From positions 1-64,000 of the forward strand of contig JALFAD010000080.1 of assembly GCA_022772525.1 (NCBI GenBank): DNA of 64,000 bases, given 5' to 3'. Source of the DNA: Clostridiales bacterium (GTDB lineage Bacteria; Bacillota; Clostridia; Oscillospirales; Oscillospiraceae). Below are positions 7,137 through 16,526 of the stretch, in pieces; the first letter of the stretch is position 1, and each line of letters begins with the position of its first letter. The notes under the pieces were generated by a model. The model had not been told where the DNA came from, did not search any database, and saw only the letters and a list, made by a program, of their open reading frames with translations. Made by a program: the position numbers and the translations under genes.

Positions 7137-8027
7137 ATGGCAAATTTCATACCGTTTACAGAGCAGCAGCGGGAACAGGCCAGACGGACGGATCTGGCGG
7201 CGTTCCTGCGGCAATGCGGAGAGGAAGTGAAGAAGTCCGGCTCGGAAAACATGTGGCTGGATCACGGGCAGAAGGTGACCATCCGGGGCAACCTGTGGTT
7301 CCACCAGTACGAGCAGGTTGGCGGTGATGCAATCGACTTTGCCTGTCGGTTTTACGACATGGATTACCCGGAGGCGGTGCAGCTCATGCTCTCCATGGGC
7401 GTTGCCACGGTGCAGGGAAACGTAGAACCTTTTTCCAGACAGCCGCTGGAATTACCCGCTAAGCACGACAATATGCGGCGGGTCTACGGCTACCTGATTC
7501 GGCGCAGGGGCATCGACAAGGATGTTCTGGATGCTTTCGCCTACCGGGGGCTGGTGTTCGAATCCGCAGACTACCACAACGTAGTGTTCGTGGGAGCGGA
7601 TAAGACAGGAAAGCCTCGGCATATTCACAAGCACAGCACCGCTGCCCAAGGTGGTTTTAAGGGCAACGCACCGGGCAGTGAACCGGAGTACAGCTTCCAC
7701 TGGATTGGCGGCGGGGATACTCTGTTCCTGTTTGAAGCCCCCATTGACATGATGTCTTTCATTACCATGCATAAGCAGAGCTGGAAATCCAATAGCTTTG
7801 CCGCCGCTTGCGGTGTGTCAGACAGAGTGCTGTGGCAGACGCTGAAAGACCGTCCCTACATCACAAAAGTGTGCATCTGCCTCGACAACGATGAGATTGG
7901 GCAGAAGGCGGCACAGCGGATTTCCAAGGCATTGGCAGACAGAAATATATGCAACAGAATCCTCGTTCCCACCCGAAAGGATTGGAACGAGGACTTGTCA
8001 TTTTTGCGGAAGGAGGGAGCGAAATGA
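7137..8027 (+). CDS. DUF3991/TOPRIM domain protein
   Basis: A 296-residue primase-like protein of mobile elements. The N-terminal part has the zinc-less DnaG-like layout (MWLDHGQKVTIRGNLWFHQ, then GGDAIDFACRFY), followed by a DUF3991-type middle. The C-terminal TOPRIM fold shows FLFEAPIDMMSF (conserved Glu) and CICLDNDEIGQKA (DxD-like pair). It likely acts on element DNA during transfer or replication. It overlaps the coupling-protein gene by 4 nt. Confidence 0.85.
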   Translation: MANFIPFTEQQREQARRTDLAAFLRQCGEEVKKSGSENMWLDHGQKVTIRGNLWFHQYEQVGGDAIDFACRFYDMDYPEAVQLMLSMGVATVQGNVEPFSRQPLELPAKHDNMRRVYGYLIRRRGIDKDVLDAFAYRGLVFESADYHNVVFVGADKTGKPRHIHKHSTAAQGGFKGNAPGSEPEYSFHWIGGGDTLFLFEAPIDMMSFITMHKQSWKSNSFAAACGVSDRVLWQTLKDRPYITKVCICLDNDEIGQKAAQRISKALADRNICNRILVPTRKDWNEDLSFLRKEGAK

Positions 8028-9811
8028 ATGGAATTCCCATGCTGATTCTCTCCGTGGGCAGCATCATCGCAGTGCTGTTTTTTGTGACTTACGCCTCCCA
8101 GAAGCACGACCTCAACGGTATCAAGGACAAGACCGTGGGAAACGGTCAGCACGGCACCGCCCGCTGGGCCACACGGCAGGAAGTGAAACGAACCTACCAC
8201 CATGTGCCATTCACCCCGGAAGCGTGGAGAACAGCAGCCAGAGAAGGAAAACAGCCTACAGCCAACGGAAAACCTCTTCCCCAGGGCATTGTGCTGGGCT
8301 GTCAGGGTGGCAGGAAAACCACAGCTATGGTAGATTCAGACGATGTCCATGTGCTGATGATTGGCGCCTCCGGTGTGGGCAAGACCGCCTACTTTCTGTA
8401 CCCGAATCTGGAATATGCCTGTGCCAGTGGGATGAGTTTTCTGGCGCTGGATACCAAGGGCGACCTTGCCAGAAACTACGGCGCTATCGCCCGTGACATC
8501 TACGGCTACCGCATTTCTGTAGTGGATCTCCGGGAGCCAACCCGGTCAGACGGCAACAACCTGCTGACCCTGATCAACCACTACATGGATGAACACCGGG
8601 AAAATCCCAGGGAAATCACCGCCAAGGCAAAGGCAGAAAAGTACGCAAAAATTCTGGCAAAGACCATCATCAGCCCGGAGGGAGAGGGCAGCGACCACGG
8701 ACAAAACGCCTATTTCTACGATGCGGCTGAGGGACTGTTAGCATCCGTTGTTCTACTGCTGTCAGAGTTCCTTCCCCCAGAGGAAACGGACGGCTACGAA
8801 ACCCGGCACATCGCTTCTGTGTTCAAGCTGGTGCAGGAATTACTGATGCAGGGGCGGCGGGGAGGAAATCAGTTTCAGGAGCTGATGCAGCTTCTTCCCT
8901 CGGAACACAAGGCAAAATGGCTGGCGGGCTCCGCACTGACGGCATCAGATCAGGCGATGAATTCCATCATGTCCACGGTACTGTCCAAGCTGAATGCCTT
9001 TCTGGACACGGAGCTGGAACAGGTGCTGTGTTTCGATGGGGGCATCGATGCGGAGCTGTTCGTCCAGGAGAAATGCGCCATCTTTCTGATCCTCCCGGAA
9101 GAGGATACTACCAAGAATTTCGTTGCCAGCCTGATGATCCAGAACCTGGCCCGGGAGCTGTTTTCGGTGGCCAACGAGCATGGCGGGAAGCTCTCAAACC
9201 GGGCGGTATTTTTCTGCGATGAGCTGGGCACCATGCCACCCTTTGATATCCTGCCCCTGTTTTCCGCAGGCCGATCCCGGCGCTTGACGCTGGTACCCAT
9301 CATTCAGAGCCTTGCTCAGTTGGAGAAAAACTATGGAAAAGAGGGTGCGGAAATTCTGGCAGACAACTGTCAGGATACCATCTTCGGCGGCTTTGCGCCC
9401 AACAGCCAGACCGCGGCAGCCCTCTCAGAAAACCTCGGTAGCCGCACCGTCCTCTCCGGCTCCGTGACCCAGGGCAAGGACAACAATTCCCAATCCCTGC
9501 AAATGATGGAGCGGCCGCTGATGTCTGCCGACGAGCTGAAATCCATGCCCAAGGGCAGCTTTGTGGTAATGAAAACCGGAACCCATCCCATGAAAACCAA
9601 ACTGAAGCTGTTCTTTGAGTGGGGCATCCGTTTTGAAAAGCCTTTGCAGATGGAGGATCGCGGCAGCCGCCCGGTGCATTACGCGGGGAAAGCAGAGTTG
9701 GAAAAAGCGATTCTATCTGAGTATCCGTTGGTGTTTTCCGAGGAATCGCTCCCAGTAAAACCAAACCTGAAAGCGGCTTCTATGCCCGAAAAGACGGCAC
9801 TCAAAACATAA
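8024..9811 (+). CDS. VirD4/TraG type IV coupling ATPase
   Basis: A 595-residue protein. The N-terminal membrane helix (LILSVGSIIAVLFFVTYAS) is followed by Walker A GASGVGKTAYF (about residue 113) and Walker B AVFFCDELG (about 394). It joins the relaxosome to the type IV channel. The ATG at 8024 is chosen: GGAGGG precedes it and it overlaps the TOPRIM stop (ATGA). Length is in the family range. In this element copy the channel genes it would serve are missing; those of the second copy (58.5-62 kb) are the nearest candidates. Confidence 0.92.
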   Translation: MNGIPMLILSVGSIIAVLFFVTYASQKHDLNGIKDKTVGNGQHGTARWATRQEVKRTYHHVPFTPEAWRTAAREGKQPTANGKPLPQGIVLGCQGGRKTTAMVDSDDVHVLMIGASGVGKTAYFLYPNLEYACASGMSFLALDTKGDLARNYGAIARDIYGYRISVVDLREPTRSDGNNLLTLINHYMDEHRENPREITAKAKAEKYAKILAKTIISPEGEGSDHGQNAYFYDAAEGLLASVVLLLSEFLPPEETDGYETRHIASVFKLVQELLMQGRRGGNQFQELMQLLPSEHKAKWLAGSALTASDQAMNSIMSTVLSKLNAFLDTELEQVLCFDGGIDAELFVQEKCAIFLILPEEDTTKNFVASLMIQNLARELFSVANEHGGKLSNRAVFFCDELGTMPPFDILPLFSAGRSRRLTLVPIIQSLAQLEKNYGKEGAEILADNCQDTIFGGFAPNSQTAAALSENLGSRTVLSGSVTQGKDNNSQSLQMMERPLMSADELKSMPKGSFVVMKTGTHPMKTKLKLFFEWGIRFEKPLQMEDRGSRPVHYAGKAELEKAILSEYPLVFSEESLPVKPNLKAASMPEKTALKT

Positions 9812-9820
9812 CGAAAAACA

Positions 9821-9846
9821 GGTGGGGCAGTTTAGCCCCACCTGAA
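9821..9846 (+). terminator. hairpin after coupling-protein gene
   Basis: CAGGTGGGGC and GCCCCACCTG make a perfect 10-pair stem with a 6-nt loop. There is no T run; it may be an attenuator or an RNA-processing site before the HTH gene 13 nt on. Confidence 0.45.
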
Positions 9847-9859
9847 CAGGAGGAAAAAT

Positions 9860-10114
9860 ATGCGTAATTTCACAGAACTATATCGGATGGATCTGCCCCA
9901 CAGGGCAATCTCCGTGTTCATCTACCTCTCCGACCGCGCCAACAAAGACGGCATCTGCTGGCCGTCGATTCCAACCATTTCCAAAGATCTGAAGCTCTCC
10001 GAATCCACAACGAGAAGGGCAATAGGCGACCTCAGAAAAGCGGGGCTGGTGCGGACAGAACAGAGGTATCGGGAGAATGGGGGGAATAGCAGCCTACAAT
10101 TCGCATTGAGGTAG
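9860..10114 (+). CDS. helix-turn-helix protein (short, replication-initiator-like)
   Basis: An 84-residue winged-helix protein. RAISVFIYLSDRANKDGICWPS then TISKDLKLSESTTRRAI is the HTH pattern seen at the N-terminus of element replication initiators and regulators. It ends early at LQFALR, so it could be a truncated longer protein. GGAGG precedes the start. It marks the right edge of the first element remnant. Confidence 0.7.
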   Translation: MRNFTELYRMDLPHRAISVFIYLSDRANKDGICWPSIPTISKDLKLSESTTRRAIGDLRKAGLVRTEQRYRENGGNSSLQFALR

Positions 10115-10337
10115 GAAGACAGGATGATGCACAGCCGCTATATAAATAATTGGGAGATGCGGTATTATAACAAATAGACTATTAATGAGCATATTTCTCA
10201 GTTTGCACAAAACAAGGCACTATTTGTCCATATATAAAAGACAAATACTTTGCTATAATCCTTGCATAGAAAACGAAATTGTGCAGTATCACAAATTTGC
10301 TCATTTATAGAAATAGAGTAATTAGGGAAGTGGGAGG
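10115..10337 (+). other. AT-rich spacer
   Basis: 223 nt much richer in A/T than the flanks. Repeated TTTGTCCATATAT/GACAAATACTTTG-type pieces and a possible promoter (TTGCAC..CTATTT) occur. No gene seen. It is the border between the element remnant and chromosomal-type genes. Confidence 0.4.
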
Positions 10338-10760
10338 ATGGCAAATACAAATAATCACCAATACGACGATATCATCAACCTGCCGCACCATGTCTCCCAA
10401 ACCCGGCCGCGGATGTCCATGACGGACCGGGCGGCTCAGTTCAGCCCCTTTGCGGCCCTCGCCGGTTTCGATGCCGCCATACGGGAAATGGGGCGGCTCA
10501 CCGAGCAGCGCATTGAACTGACTGAGGACAGCCGAGAGGAACTTGACCGCAGGCAGCAGCTTTTGGTGGAACACCTTTCTGAACACCCGGAAGTGTCTGT
10601 GACCTATTTCGTTTCCGACGAGCGGAAGTCCGGCGGTGCCTATGTCACGGTAAGCGACGGGGTAAAGAAAATCGACAGATATCAGCGTTTGTTGGTTCTG
10701 AACGATGACCTATGGATACCGCTTAATGAAATGATTGCACTGGACAGCGATATCTATTGA
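10338..10760 (+). CDS. YolD-like family protein
   Basis: A 140-residue protein with the YolD-like pattern: YDDIINLPHHVSQTRPRMS followed by RAAQFSPFAALAGFDAAI and a charged helical region. Family members usually sit next to a Y-family polymerase (UmuC/DinP-like) gene in Firmicute mobile elements. None is present here, so it may be an orphan left by deletion. The start has GGGAGG upstream. Confidence 0.75.
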   Translation: MANTNNHQYDDIINLPHHVSQTRPRMSMTDRAAQFSPFAALAGFDAAIREMGRLTEQRIELTEDSREELDRRQQLLVEHLSEHPEVSVTYFVSDERKSGGAYVTVSDGVKKIDRYQRLLVLNDDLWIPLNEMIALDSDIY

Positions 10761-10801
10761 TTCTTCAAATCATACAGAACATCTGCCGGTTCGTTAGTCT
10801 T

Positions 10802-11725
10802 TCAAGGTAACAAGTCTACAGCCGTGGAATGCGCGAAACAGATGTTCTTCAGCTCTTTTGCGGCGGCAGCGGCAGAATATTGGGCGGATTCCACCAGACA
10901 GACCTTGCGCGGCGGGAGCTTCTGCACCAGGTCGATGGGATAGATGGACTGCCCCCAATCCGCTTCCGACAGGAACGTCGCCGGAACAAAGCCGATTCCC
11001 AGATTCGCTTTCACCATGGGAAGTATCTGGTCTGCGGTAGCTGCCTCAATATCCGGCTCAAACGGCACATGATGATCCGCGAAAAATTGCCTGTAGAGCC
11101 GATAGGTACTTCCATGCTCCCCCAGTGAGATCAGGGGATACCCGGAAAGCGCTTCCAGCGTGACCTTGCAGCCCGTCAGGGATCGATAAGCACCGCCGCA
11201 TACGGCAACCTCCTGTACGTCGGCCAGCGGGGTGCTCCGAAGCTTCTGGGTTATGTCAGCGGGGGTCGTGACGAATGCCAGATCCGCAAGGCCCTTATTC
11301 AGCTCCTCAATGGCGGCCGGGGTGGAGCTGTTCAGCAGCTTGATATGAACGCCGGGATACCGGGCCCGGAACTGCGACAGCACCGGCAGCAGGAAGACCC
11401 GCAGGGCGACCTCGGTGGCCGTGATCCGCAGAATCCCTCCGTCCAGCCCGCCGCCTCTGCGCAGGGCCTCCTCCCCGGCCTGAAGCTGCTCAAAGGCAGC
11501 GGACACATGGCGGTACAGCGTCTGTCCCTCGGCGGTAAGCTCCACATGGCGGTTGTTCCGAAGGAACAGAATGCAGCCCAGCTCCCGCTCCAGATTCTTG
11601 ATGATCCGGGTAATATTGGGCTGGCTGTTTCCCAGCGCGTTTGCCGCTTGGGTAAAACTCCGGGTTTTTGCCGTGTAGTAAAAAACACGATAAGCTTCAT
11701 AGCTGATATTCATGGGATTCACCAT
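10802..11725 (-). CDS. LysR-family transcription regulator
   Basis: A 307-residue LysR protein: N-terminal HTH (FTQAANALGNSQPNITRIIKNLE), then a periplasmic-binding-like effector domain (LLNSSTPAAIEEL; GLADLAFVTT). It is divergent from a MATE exporter gene, the classical LysR arrangement, and so probably controls it. Start could be 11725 or the methionine 4 codons later; no strong ribosome site decides. The effector is unknown. Confidence 0.9.
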   Translation of the reverse strand: MVNPMNISYEAYRVFYYTAKTRSFTQAANALGNSQPNITRIIKNLERELGCILFLRNNRHVELTAEGQTLYRHVSAAFEQLQAGEEALRRGGGLDGGILRITATEVALRVFLLPVLSQFRARYPGVHIKLLNSSTPAAIEELNKGLADLAFVTTPADITQKLRSTPLADVQEVAVCGGAYRSLTGCKVTLEALSGYPLISLGEHGSTYRLYRQFFADHHVPFEPDIEAATADQILPMVKANLGIGFVPATFLSEADWGQSIYPIDLVQKLPPRKVCLVESAQYSAAAAAKELKNICFAHSTAVDLLP

Positions 11726-11836
11726 ATCAATTTAATATTATATTATAAGAAAGATATATTTTACATATGATTCTTTTTGAATTATAATACCATTCGGTCT
11801 GAAAATCAATCATGAGAAAGAGAATGGTGAACGTTT
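11726..11836. promoter_or_regulatory. divergent LysR/MATE promoter region
   Basis: 111 nt, very AT-rich. On the minus strand TATAATATTAAATTG lies before the LysR gene; on the + strand TTGAATTATAATACC lies before the MATE gene. A LysR-type operator (T-N11-A) would be expected here but I cannot single one out. Confidence 0.5.
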
Positions 11837-13210
11837 ATGAATCGTGATCTGACAGTGGGAAAGCCATCGGCGGTGCTCTGGAAATTCTGTCTGCCCCTGT
11901 TCGGCAGCATCGTATTCCAGCAGCTTTACAACATTGCTGACAGCTGGGTGGCCGGCAAGTTCATCGGGCAGAACGCCTTGGCTGCCGTGGGCAACAGCTA
12001 TGAGATCACCCTGATTTTCCTTGCCTTTGCCTTTGGCTGTAACATTGGCTGCTCCGTGCTGGTTTCTCAGCTCTTTGGCGCAAAGACGTATGGCAGCATG
12101 AAAACCGCGGTGTCCACCGCCATGCTGTCCAGCGGCGCAGTGTGCCTGCTGCTGATGCTGGTGGGTATCCTTGGATGTGACAGCCTTCTGTGGCTCATCA
12201 ACACGCCGGAGGAAGTGTTCGCAGATTCGGCGCTGTATCTGGATATCTACGTCTGGGGCCTTCCCTTCGTGTTTTTCTACAATCTGTCTACGGGTATTTT
12301 CTCCGCGCTGGGAGACAGTAAGACCCCCTTCGTGTTTCTGGCGGTGTCCTCTCTGAGCAACATTGCCGTGGATATTCTGTTCGTCACAGTTTTTCAGATG
12401 GGCGTGGCGGGCGTTGCCTGGGCCACCTTTTTGTGTCAGGGTATCAGCTGCGTTCTGGCAGTGAGCGTGGTATTTCGCCGTCTAAAGCAAATCCCCAGCG
12501 AAGGAAAGACTGCGCTGTTTTCCGGGCAGCTGCTGGGCCGGTTCGTGGTCATAGCCATCCCCAGTGTTTTGCAGCAAAGCTTTATCTCCGTTGGCAACAT
12601 TCTCATTCAGAGCGTTATCAACCGCTTCGGCACAGATATTATGGCGGGCTATTCTGCCTCGGTGAAGCTGAACAATCTGGTCATCACCTCTTTTACCACT
12701 ATCGGCAACGGCATTTCCAACTACGCTGCTCAAAACCTTGGGGCTGGAAAACTGCCGCGAATCCGGGAGGGCTTCCGGGCCGGGCTGAAAATGGTGTGGC
12801 TGATTTGTGTGCCGCTGGTGGCACTGTACTGCACCAGCGGACGGCCGCTGATGAAATTCTTCATGGAGGACGCCACGGAAGCGGCGCTCAGCAGCGGTAT
12901 GACCTTCCTGCGGATTTTGTCTCCTTTCTACTTTGTGGTATCTTCCAAACTGGTGGCGGACGGCATCCTGCGGGGTACGGGAAAAATGCGGCAGTTTATG
13001 ACAGCAACCTTTACCGATTTGGTTCTGCGGGTGGTGCTGGCCTTTGTCCTGTCTGGTACAGCCCTCGGCTCCACGGGCATCTGGTGTGCCTGGCCCATTG
13101 GCTGGACAGTGGCTACGGTCATCTCCATCCTGTGTTACCGCAGGGGCCAGTGGAACGCGAATGCAGAGGAACCCGCTGAGACGCTGCTGCCTGAAAACGC
13201 TTCCATGTAA
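11837..13210 (+). CDS. MATE family multidrug/metabolite exporter
   Basis: A 457-residue inner-membrane antiporter with about 12 hydrophobic segments. The family patterns are clear: LPLFGSIVFQQLYNIADSWVAG in helix 1-2 and the symmetric second half around AIPSVLQQSFISVGN. Members export drugs or metabolites in exchange for Na+ or H+. It is divergent from the LysR regulator. Substrate not predictable. Confidence 0.92.
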   Translation: MNRDLTVGKPSAVLWKFCLPLFGSIVFQQLYNIADSWVAGKFIGQNALAAVGNSYEITLIFLAFAFGCNIGCSVLVSQLFGAKTYGSMKTAVSTAMLSSGAVCLLLMLVGILGCDSLLWLINTPEEVFADSALYLDIYVWGLPFVFFYNLSTGIFSALGDSKTPFVFLAVSSLSNIAVDILFVTVFQMGVAGVAWATFLCQGISCVLAVSVVFRRLKQIPSEGKTALFSGQLLGRFVVIAIPSVLQQSFISVGNILIQSVINRFGTDIMAGYSASVKLNNLVITSFTTIGNGISNYAAQNLGAGKLPRIREGFRAGLKMVWLICVPLVALYCTSGRPLMKFFMEDATEAALSSGMTFLRILSPFYFVVSSKLVADGILRGTGKMRQFMTATFTDLVLRVVLAFVLSGTALGSTGIWCAWPIGWTVATVISILCYRRGQWNANAEEPAETLLPENASM

Positions 13211-13266
13211 GTATCCCGCACATCGATCCTACATCCTGCATATTCTGATAGGAGAGTCTGCTGATT

Positions 13267-13920
13267 ATGGAGGGATGCACTGTGGGAGTAGGTGTATTGG
13301 CTTGTGAGTCCGTGGTGGTGTATGTTCGGGCGGCCCAGCGGCGGCTAGGGACGGATTATCCCGTTTTTGTCCTGCACTACACGGATACCGATGACCCGGG
13401 ACGGATGAAGCTTCAAATCGTACAGGCTGCAGAAAAAATGCCGAAGGACATCGATACGGTGCTGGTAGCCATGGGCTTTTGCGGCGGTTCTTGGAATCAG
13501 GTAGAAGCTTCTCGCAGACTGGTCATTCCAAGGGTGGATGACTGTGTGTCCATGCTCCTGAACGGGGAAGAAGGGCACAGCACCAACCCAAAGGAAATGG
13601 GCCATCTTTACATAACCGAGCAGGAGCCGGACAGCAGCGGCAAACGACTGTGCCAGCAATGCCCCCGGTGGAAGGTAGATGCCTGTTACCCCAAGTGGTT
13701 TGCCAACCACAGCCAGATGGATATTGTAGATACAGGTGTTTTCGACTGCCACACCGAGGATTATGTGGAAAAAGCCCAGAAATGCGCGGACGCTCTGCAC
13801 TGCAATCTCGACTATGTCTCCGGCAGTAATGCTCTGCTGGAAAAGCTCATCGGCGGGCAGTGGGATACGGGCTTTCTCGTAGTGGAGCCGGGGCAGAGAA
13901 TCCATGACTTCTTCTCCTGA
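13267..13920 (+). CDS. DUF1638 family protein
   Basis: This 217-residue cytoplasmic protein matches DUF1638: GVLACESV at the start, VAMGFCGGSWNQV in the middle and CQQCPRWKVDACYP later, with several conserved cysteines that might bind metal. DUF1638 proteins often sit beside corrinoid methyltransferase and RACo-like activation genes; here a RACo-like gene is 330 nt away on the other strand. A GTG at 13282, 7 nt after GGAGGG, is an alternative and perhaps better start. Confidence 0.8.
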   Translation: MEGCTVGVGVLACESVVVYVRAAQRRLGTDYPVFVLHYTDTDDPGRMKLQIVQAAEKMPKDIDTVLVAMGFCGGSWNQVEASRRLVIPRVDDCVSMLLNGEEGHSTNPKEMGHLYITEQEPDSSGKRLCQQCPRWKVDACYPKWFANHSQMDIVDTGVFDCHTEDYVEKAQKCADALHCNLDYVSGSNALLEKLIGGQWDTGFLVVEPGQRIHDFFS

Positions 13921-13934
13921 CAGAATAAGTGTAA

Positions 13935-13979
13935 GCGCAATGCTGCCGCCCGGATTGGAAGGGCGGCAGCATTGCGCTC
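13935..13979. terminator. strong hairpin after DUF1638 gene
   Basis: GCGCAATGCTGCCGCCC pairs perfectly with GGGCGGCAGCATTGCGC around a 9-nt loop. There is no T run, but the stem is very stable. It sits between two convergent genes. Confidence 0.7.
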
Positions 13980-14100
13980 GTGATAAGAAAAGGATTAGAA
14001 GGTGGTTTTCTTTGATAACAGTATAACAGGAAAAGCAGAAAAATGGAAATTCCAAACGGGATATATCATATCAGGATTCTGATTATCCGAACAAAAAGGA

Positions 14101-14136
14101 GGATGCCAGAGCCTATGCTGGCCGGCTCTGGCATCT
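14101..14136. terminator. second hairpin in convergent gap
   Basis: GATGCCAGAGCC and CCGGCTCTGGCATC form a stem around a short loop, between the DUF1638 and RACo-like genes. With the hairpin at 13935 it fills most of the 325-nt gap; nothing else is seen there. Confidence 0.6.
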
Positions 14137-14245
14137 GGTTAGGGGGTCAACCGGTGTGCATCCTACAACACACCTGTCTGCACTGATACTATAACACACC
14201 GCACACGATCAGGGAAATCTCAAATTTGTGATACGGTATTCCAGT

Positions 14246-16171
14246 TTACGCCTGAATACTGTTGGGAAACAGACTGCGGTCGGTATGGGGGATGAAGCAG
14301 GCGGCGACAAAGGCATCCATGTAGCCCGGGTGGGTGCTCAACTCCAGATAGGTCATGTTGGCGGCGACCTCGGCCGTTTTGGCAACGGCATCGTCGCTCA
14401 TGACCATGGCGTACGCGCCGGACAGGGAGGAGTTGCCGATGTACTGGAACCGTTCCAGCTCCACGTCCGGGAACATACCGATGTTCACGGCGTTTTTCAT
14501 ATTGATGCCGCTGCCGATGCCGCCGGCGACATACACCCGGTTAATGCATTCGGGGGTCATGTCCACGGATTTGAGCAGCGTGTCAATGGCGGAGAAAATA
14601 GCGCCCTTGGCCCGGATGAAGTTGTCGATGTCCACCTCATTGATGGACACCTCCCGGCTGGTTTCCGATTCCTCTGCCGTGGCGATAACATAGCGGCCCA
14701 TGCCGTGGGAGTCCCGCTTAATGCGGCTGCCCTCCCGGATGAACAGGCCCTTGGCGTTGATGATCCGGCAGCGGTACAGCTCGGAGATGATATCGATGAT
14801 GCCGGAGCCGCAGATGCCCACGGGCTTTTGACCGGGATCGCCTACGATGGACAGGGTCGGCTCCATGGTGGTGTTGTCAATGGTACAGGCTTCGATGGCG
14901 CCGTCGGTGGCGCGCATACCGCAGGAGATGTCGCCGCCCTCAAAGGCAGGTCCGGCGGAGCAGGCGCAGCTCATGAGAAAATCCCGGTTGCCGAAGACGA
15001 TCTCGCCGTTGGTGCCAAGGTCAATGAACAGACTCATTTCGTCTTTGTCCCAGATATCCGACGCTAGAGTACCGGCGGTGATATCGCCGCCTACATAGGA
15101 GCCGATGTTGGGGGCAATGACCACCGGGGCCAGGGGGTTGGCGGGCAGCTTCAGGTCCCCTGCCAGAAGACCCTCCCATAGGAAGAAGCTGGGGATATAA
15201 GGATCCATCCGCACCGGGTTGGCATCCACGCCCACAAACAGATGATTCATGGTGGTATTGGCGCCGATGCTTAGCCGAAGAATGCTTCTGGCGTTGATAT
15301 GGGCCGTCTTGCAGAGGTTGGCCAGAATGGGCGTCAGGGTCTCCTTGACAACAGCGTCCTGAAGCCGCTTCCGCCCGCTGGGCTTGCTCTGCTCGATGAT
15401 GCGGTTGATCACATCCGCACCGTAGCGGATCTGACCGTTGCCGGAGGAGCCTTTTGCCAGCAGCTTGCCGGTGACAAGGTCGGTCAGCACCATGGCAACC
15501 GTGGTGGTGCCGATGTCGATGGCACAGCCTACAATCTGTGTATCCTCTGGGCCACAGACCTCCATGCAGCGGAAGGTATCGCCTGCCAATTCGCCCTTGA
15601 CGCAGACCGTCCACTGGAATTCCCGCAGGGTCGCCGCCAGCTTCACCATCACACAGAAGGGTACCTCCACCTTTTGGACGCCGAGGGTCTCCTCAACGGC
15701 CCAGGTCAGCCGTTCAATGTCTGGCATGGTGTCCTCCAAAGAAGGCTCCGCCATGGAGATCACCACGCTGCGGAAGGGGTTGGTGAAATGGATGCCGCTG
15801 GCCCGGAGACGGGCTTCGGTGCGTTCAAAGATAGCAATCTCCTTGGGACTGCTGAGGTCGGCGGTTTTCATCCGGGACTGGTAAGCGCTGGCAATGTCCG
15901 GAACCAGCACGGTGCAGTCGCCGCTTACCTTGGAGCAGCAGCTCAGCCGCCAGCCCTCGTCCCATTCCGCCTGGGAAATATGGCGGCTTTGCAGGGAGTC
16001 CAGCGTGCCCTCCATCAGTTTCACCCGGCACTTGCCACAGGAACCGTTGCCGGAGCAGGGCGCGTCGATGGCTACGTTGGCCCGGCGGGCGGCTTCCAGC
16101 AGATTGTCGCCGGGGTTGCACTCGATGGCTACAGGACTGCCGCCCTCAATCTGGAAAATCACTTTGCTCAT
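14246..16171 (-). CDS. RACo-like corrinoid reductive activator (2Fe-2S + ASKHA)
   Basis: A 641-residue protein. The N-terminus is a plant-type 2Fe-2S ferredoxin domain with CSGNGSCGKC and a later CC (cluster ligands); a linker follows, then a large ASKHA ATPase domain (DUF4445) with GCAIDIGTTTVAMVLTDL, FIDLGTNGEIVFGN and VAGGIGSGINMKNAV. Such proteins use ATP and an iron-sulfur cluster to reduce Co(II) corrinoid back to Co(I) in methyltransferases. The start at 16171 follows GGAG on the minus strand; a longer reading upstream is less likely. No corrinoid protein or methyltransferase is in the window, so the client must be elsewhere. DUF1638 nearby supports a corrinoid link. Confidence 0.9.
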   Translation of the reverse strand: MSKVIFQIEGGSPVAIECNPGDNLLEAARRANVAIDAPCSGNGSCGKCRVKLMEGTLDSLQSRHISQAEWDEGWRLSCCSKVSGDCTVLVPDIASAYQSRMKTADLSSPKEIAIFERTEARLRASGIHFTNPFRSVVISMAEPSLEDTMPDIERLTWAVEETLGVQKVEVPFCVMVKLAATLREFQWTVCVKGELAGDTFRCMEVCGPEDTQIVGCAIDIGTTTVAMVLTDLVTGKLLAKGSSGNGQIRYGADVINRIIEQSKPSGRKRLQDAVVKETLTPILANLCKTAHINARSILRLSIGANTTMNHLFVGVDANPVRMDPYIPSFFLWEGLLAGDLKLPANPLAPVVIAPNIGSYVGGDITAGTLASDIWDKDEMSLFIDLGTNGEIVFGNRDFLMSCACSAGPAFEGGDISCGMRATDGAIEACTIDNTTMEPTLSIVGDPGQKPVGICGSGIIDIISELYRCRIINAKGLFIREGSRIKRDSHGMGRYVIATAEESETSREVSINEVDIDNFIRAKGAIFSAIDTLLKSVDMTPECINRVYVAGGIGSGINMKNAVNIGMFPDVELERFQYIGNSSLSGAYAMVMSDDAVAKTAEVAANMTYLELSTHPGYMDAFVAACFIPHTDRSLFPNSIQA

Positions 16172-16261
16172 ATCCTGTTCTCCTTCCGCTTGAAATTTTA
16201 TCCTAATCGTGCTATGCTTACGAAAACACAATATCCCGCAAGAGATATAGGAGGAATATCC

Positions 16262-16486
16262 ATGAAAACCTATGAACTGATCATCGAACGTCATCAGCCG
16301 CCCTGCGGCGGAAAGCCCTCCAAGGTGGTGGAGGTGCGTAGTGTTGCCACCGACGATCCTGTGGCCTACGTCCGCTCTCTGGAGGAGAACGGGGAGTTAC
16401 AGGTCACAACCAGTCCCAATGGCGAGATCGTGGTAACGCTGGATGCAGGCCTGAAGCAGGTCAAATACAGCTTCACAGAGGAATAA
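16262..16486 (+). CDS. small conserved protein divergent from RACo-like gene
   Basis: A 74-residue soluble protein, mostly beta (YELIIERHQPPCGGKPSKVVEV). AGGAGG lies 7 nt before the ATG. It is divergent from the RACo-like gene with a 90-nt shared promoter gap. Family unknown; the PPCGGK motif is distinctive. Confidence 0.65.
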   Translation: MKTYELIIERHQPPCGGKPSKVVEVRSVATDDPVAYVRSLEENGELQVTTSPNGEIVVTLDAGLKQVKYSFTEE

Positions 16487-16526
16487 GCGTGTAAGGCATC
16501 CGGGTCCCGGGTGCCTTTTCCCTTGG

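Noticed and set aside
14228-15067. A 279-residue plus-strand frame with many Gly/Ala/His
   Set aside because: Antisense to the RACo-like gene, whose motifs decide the coding strand.
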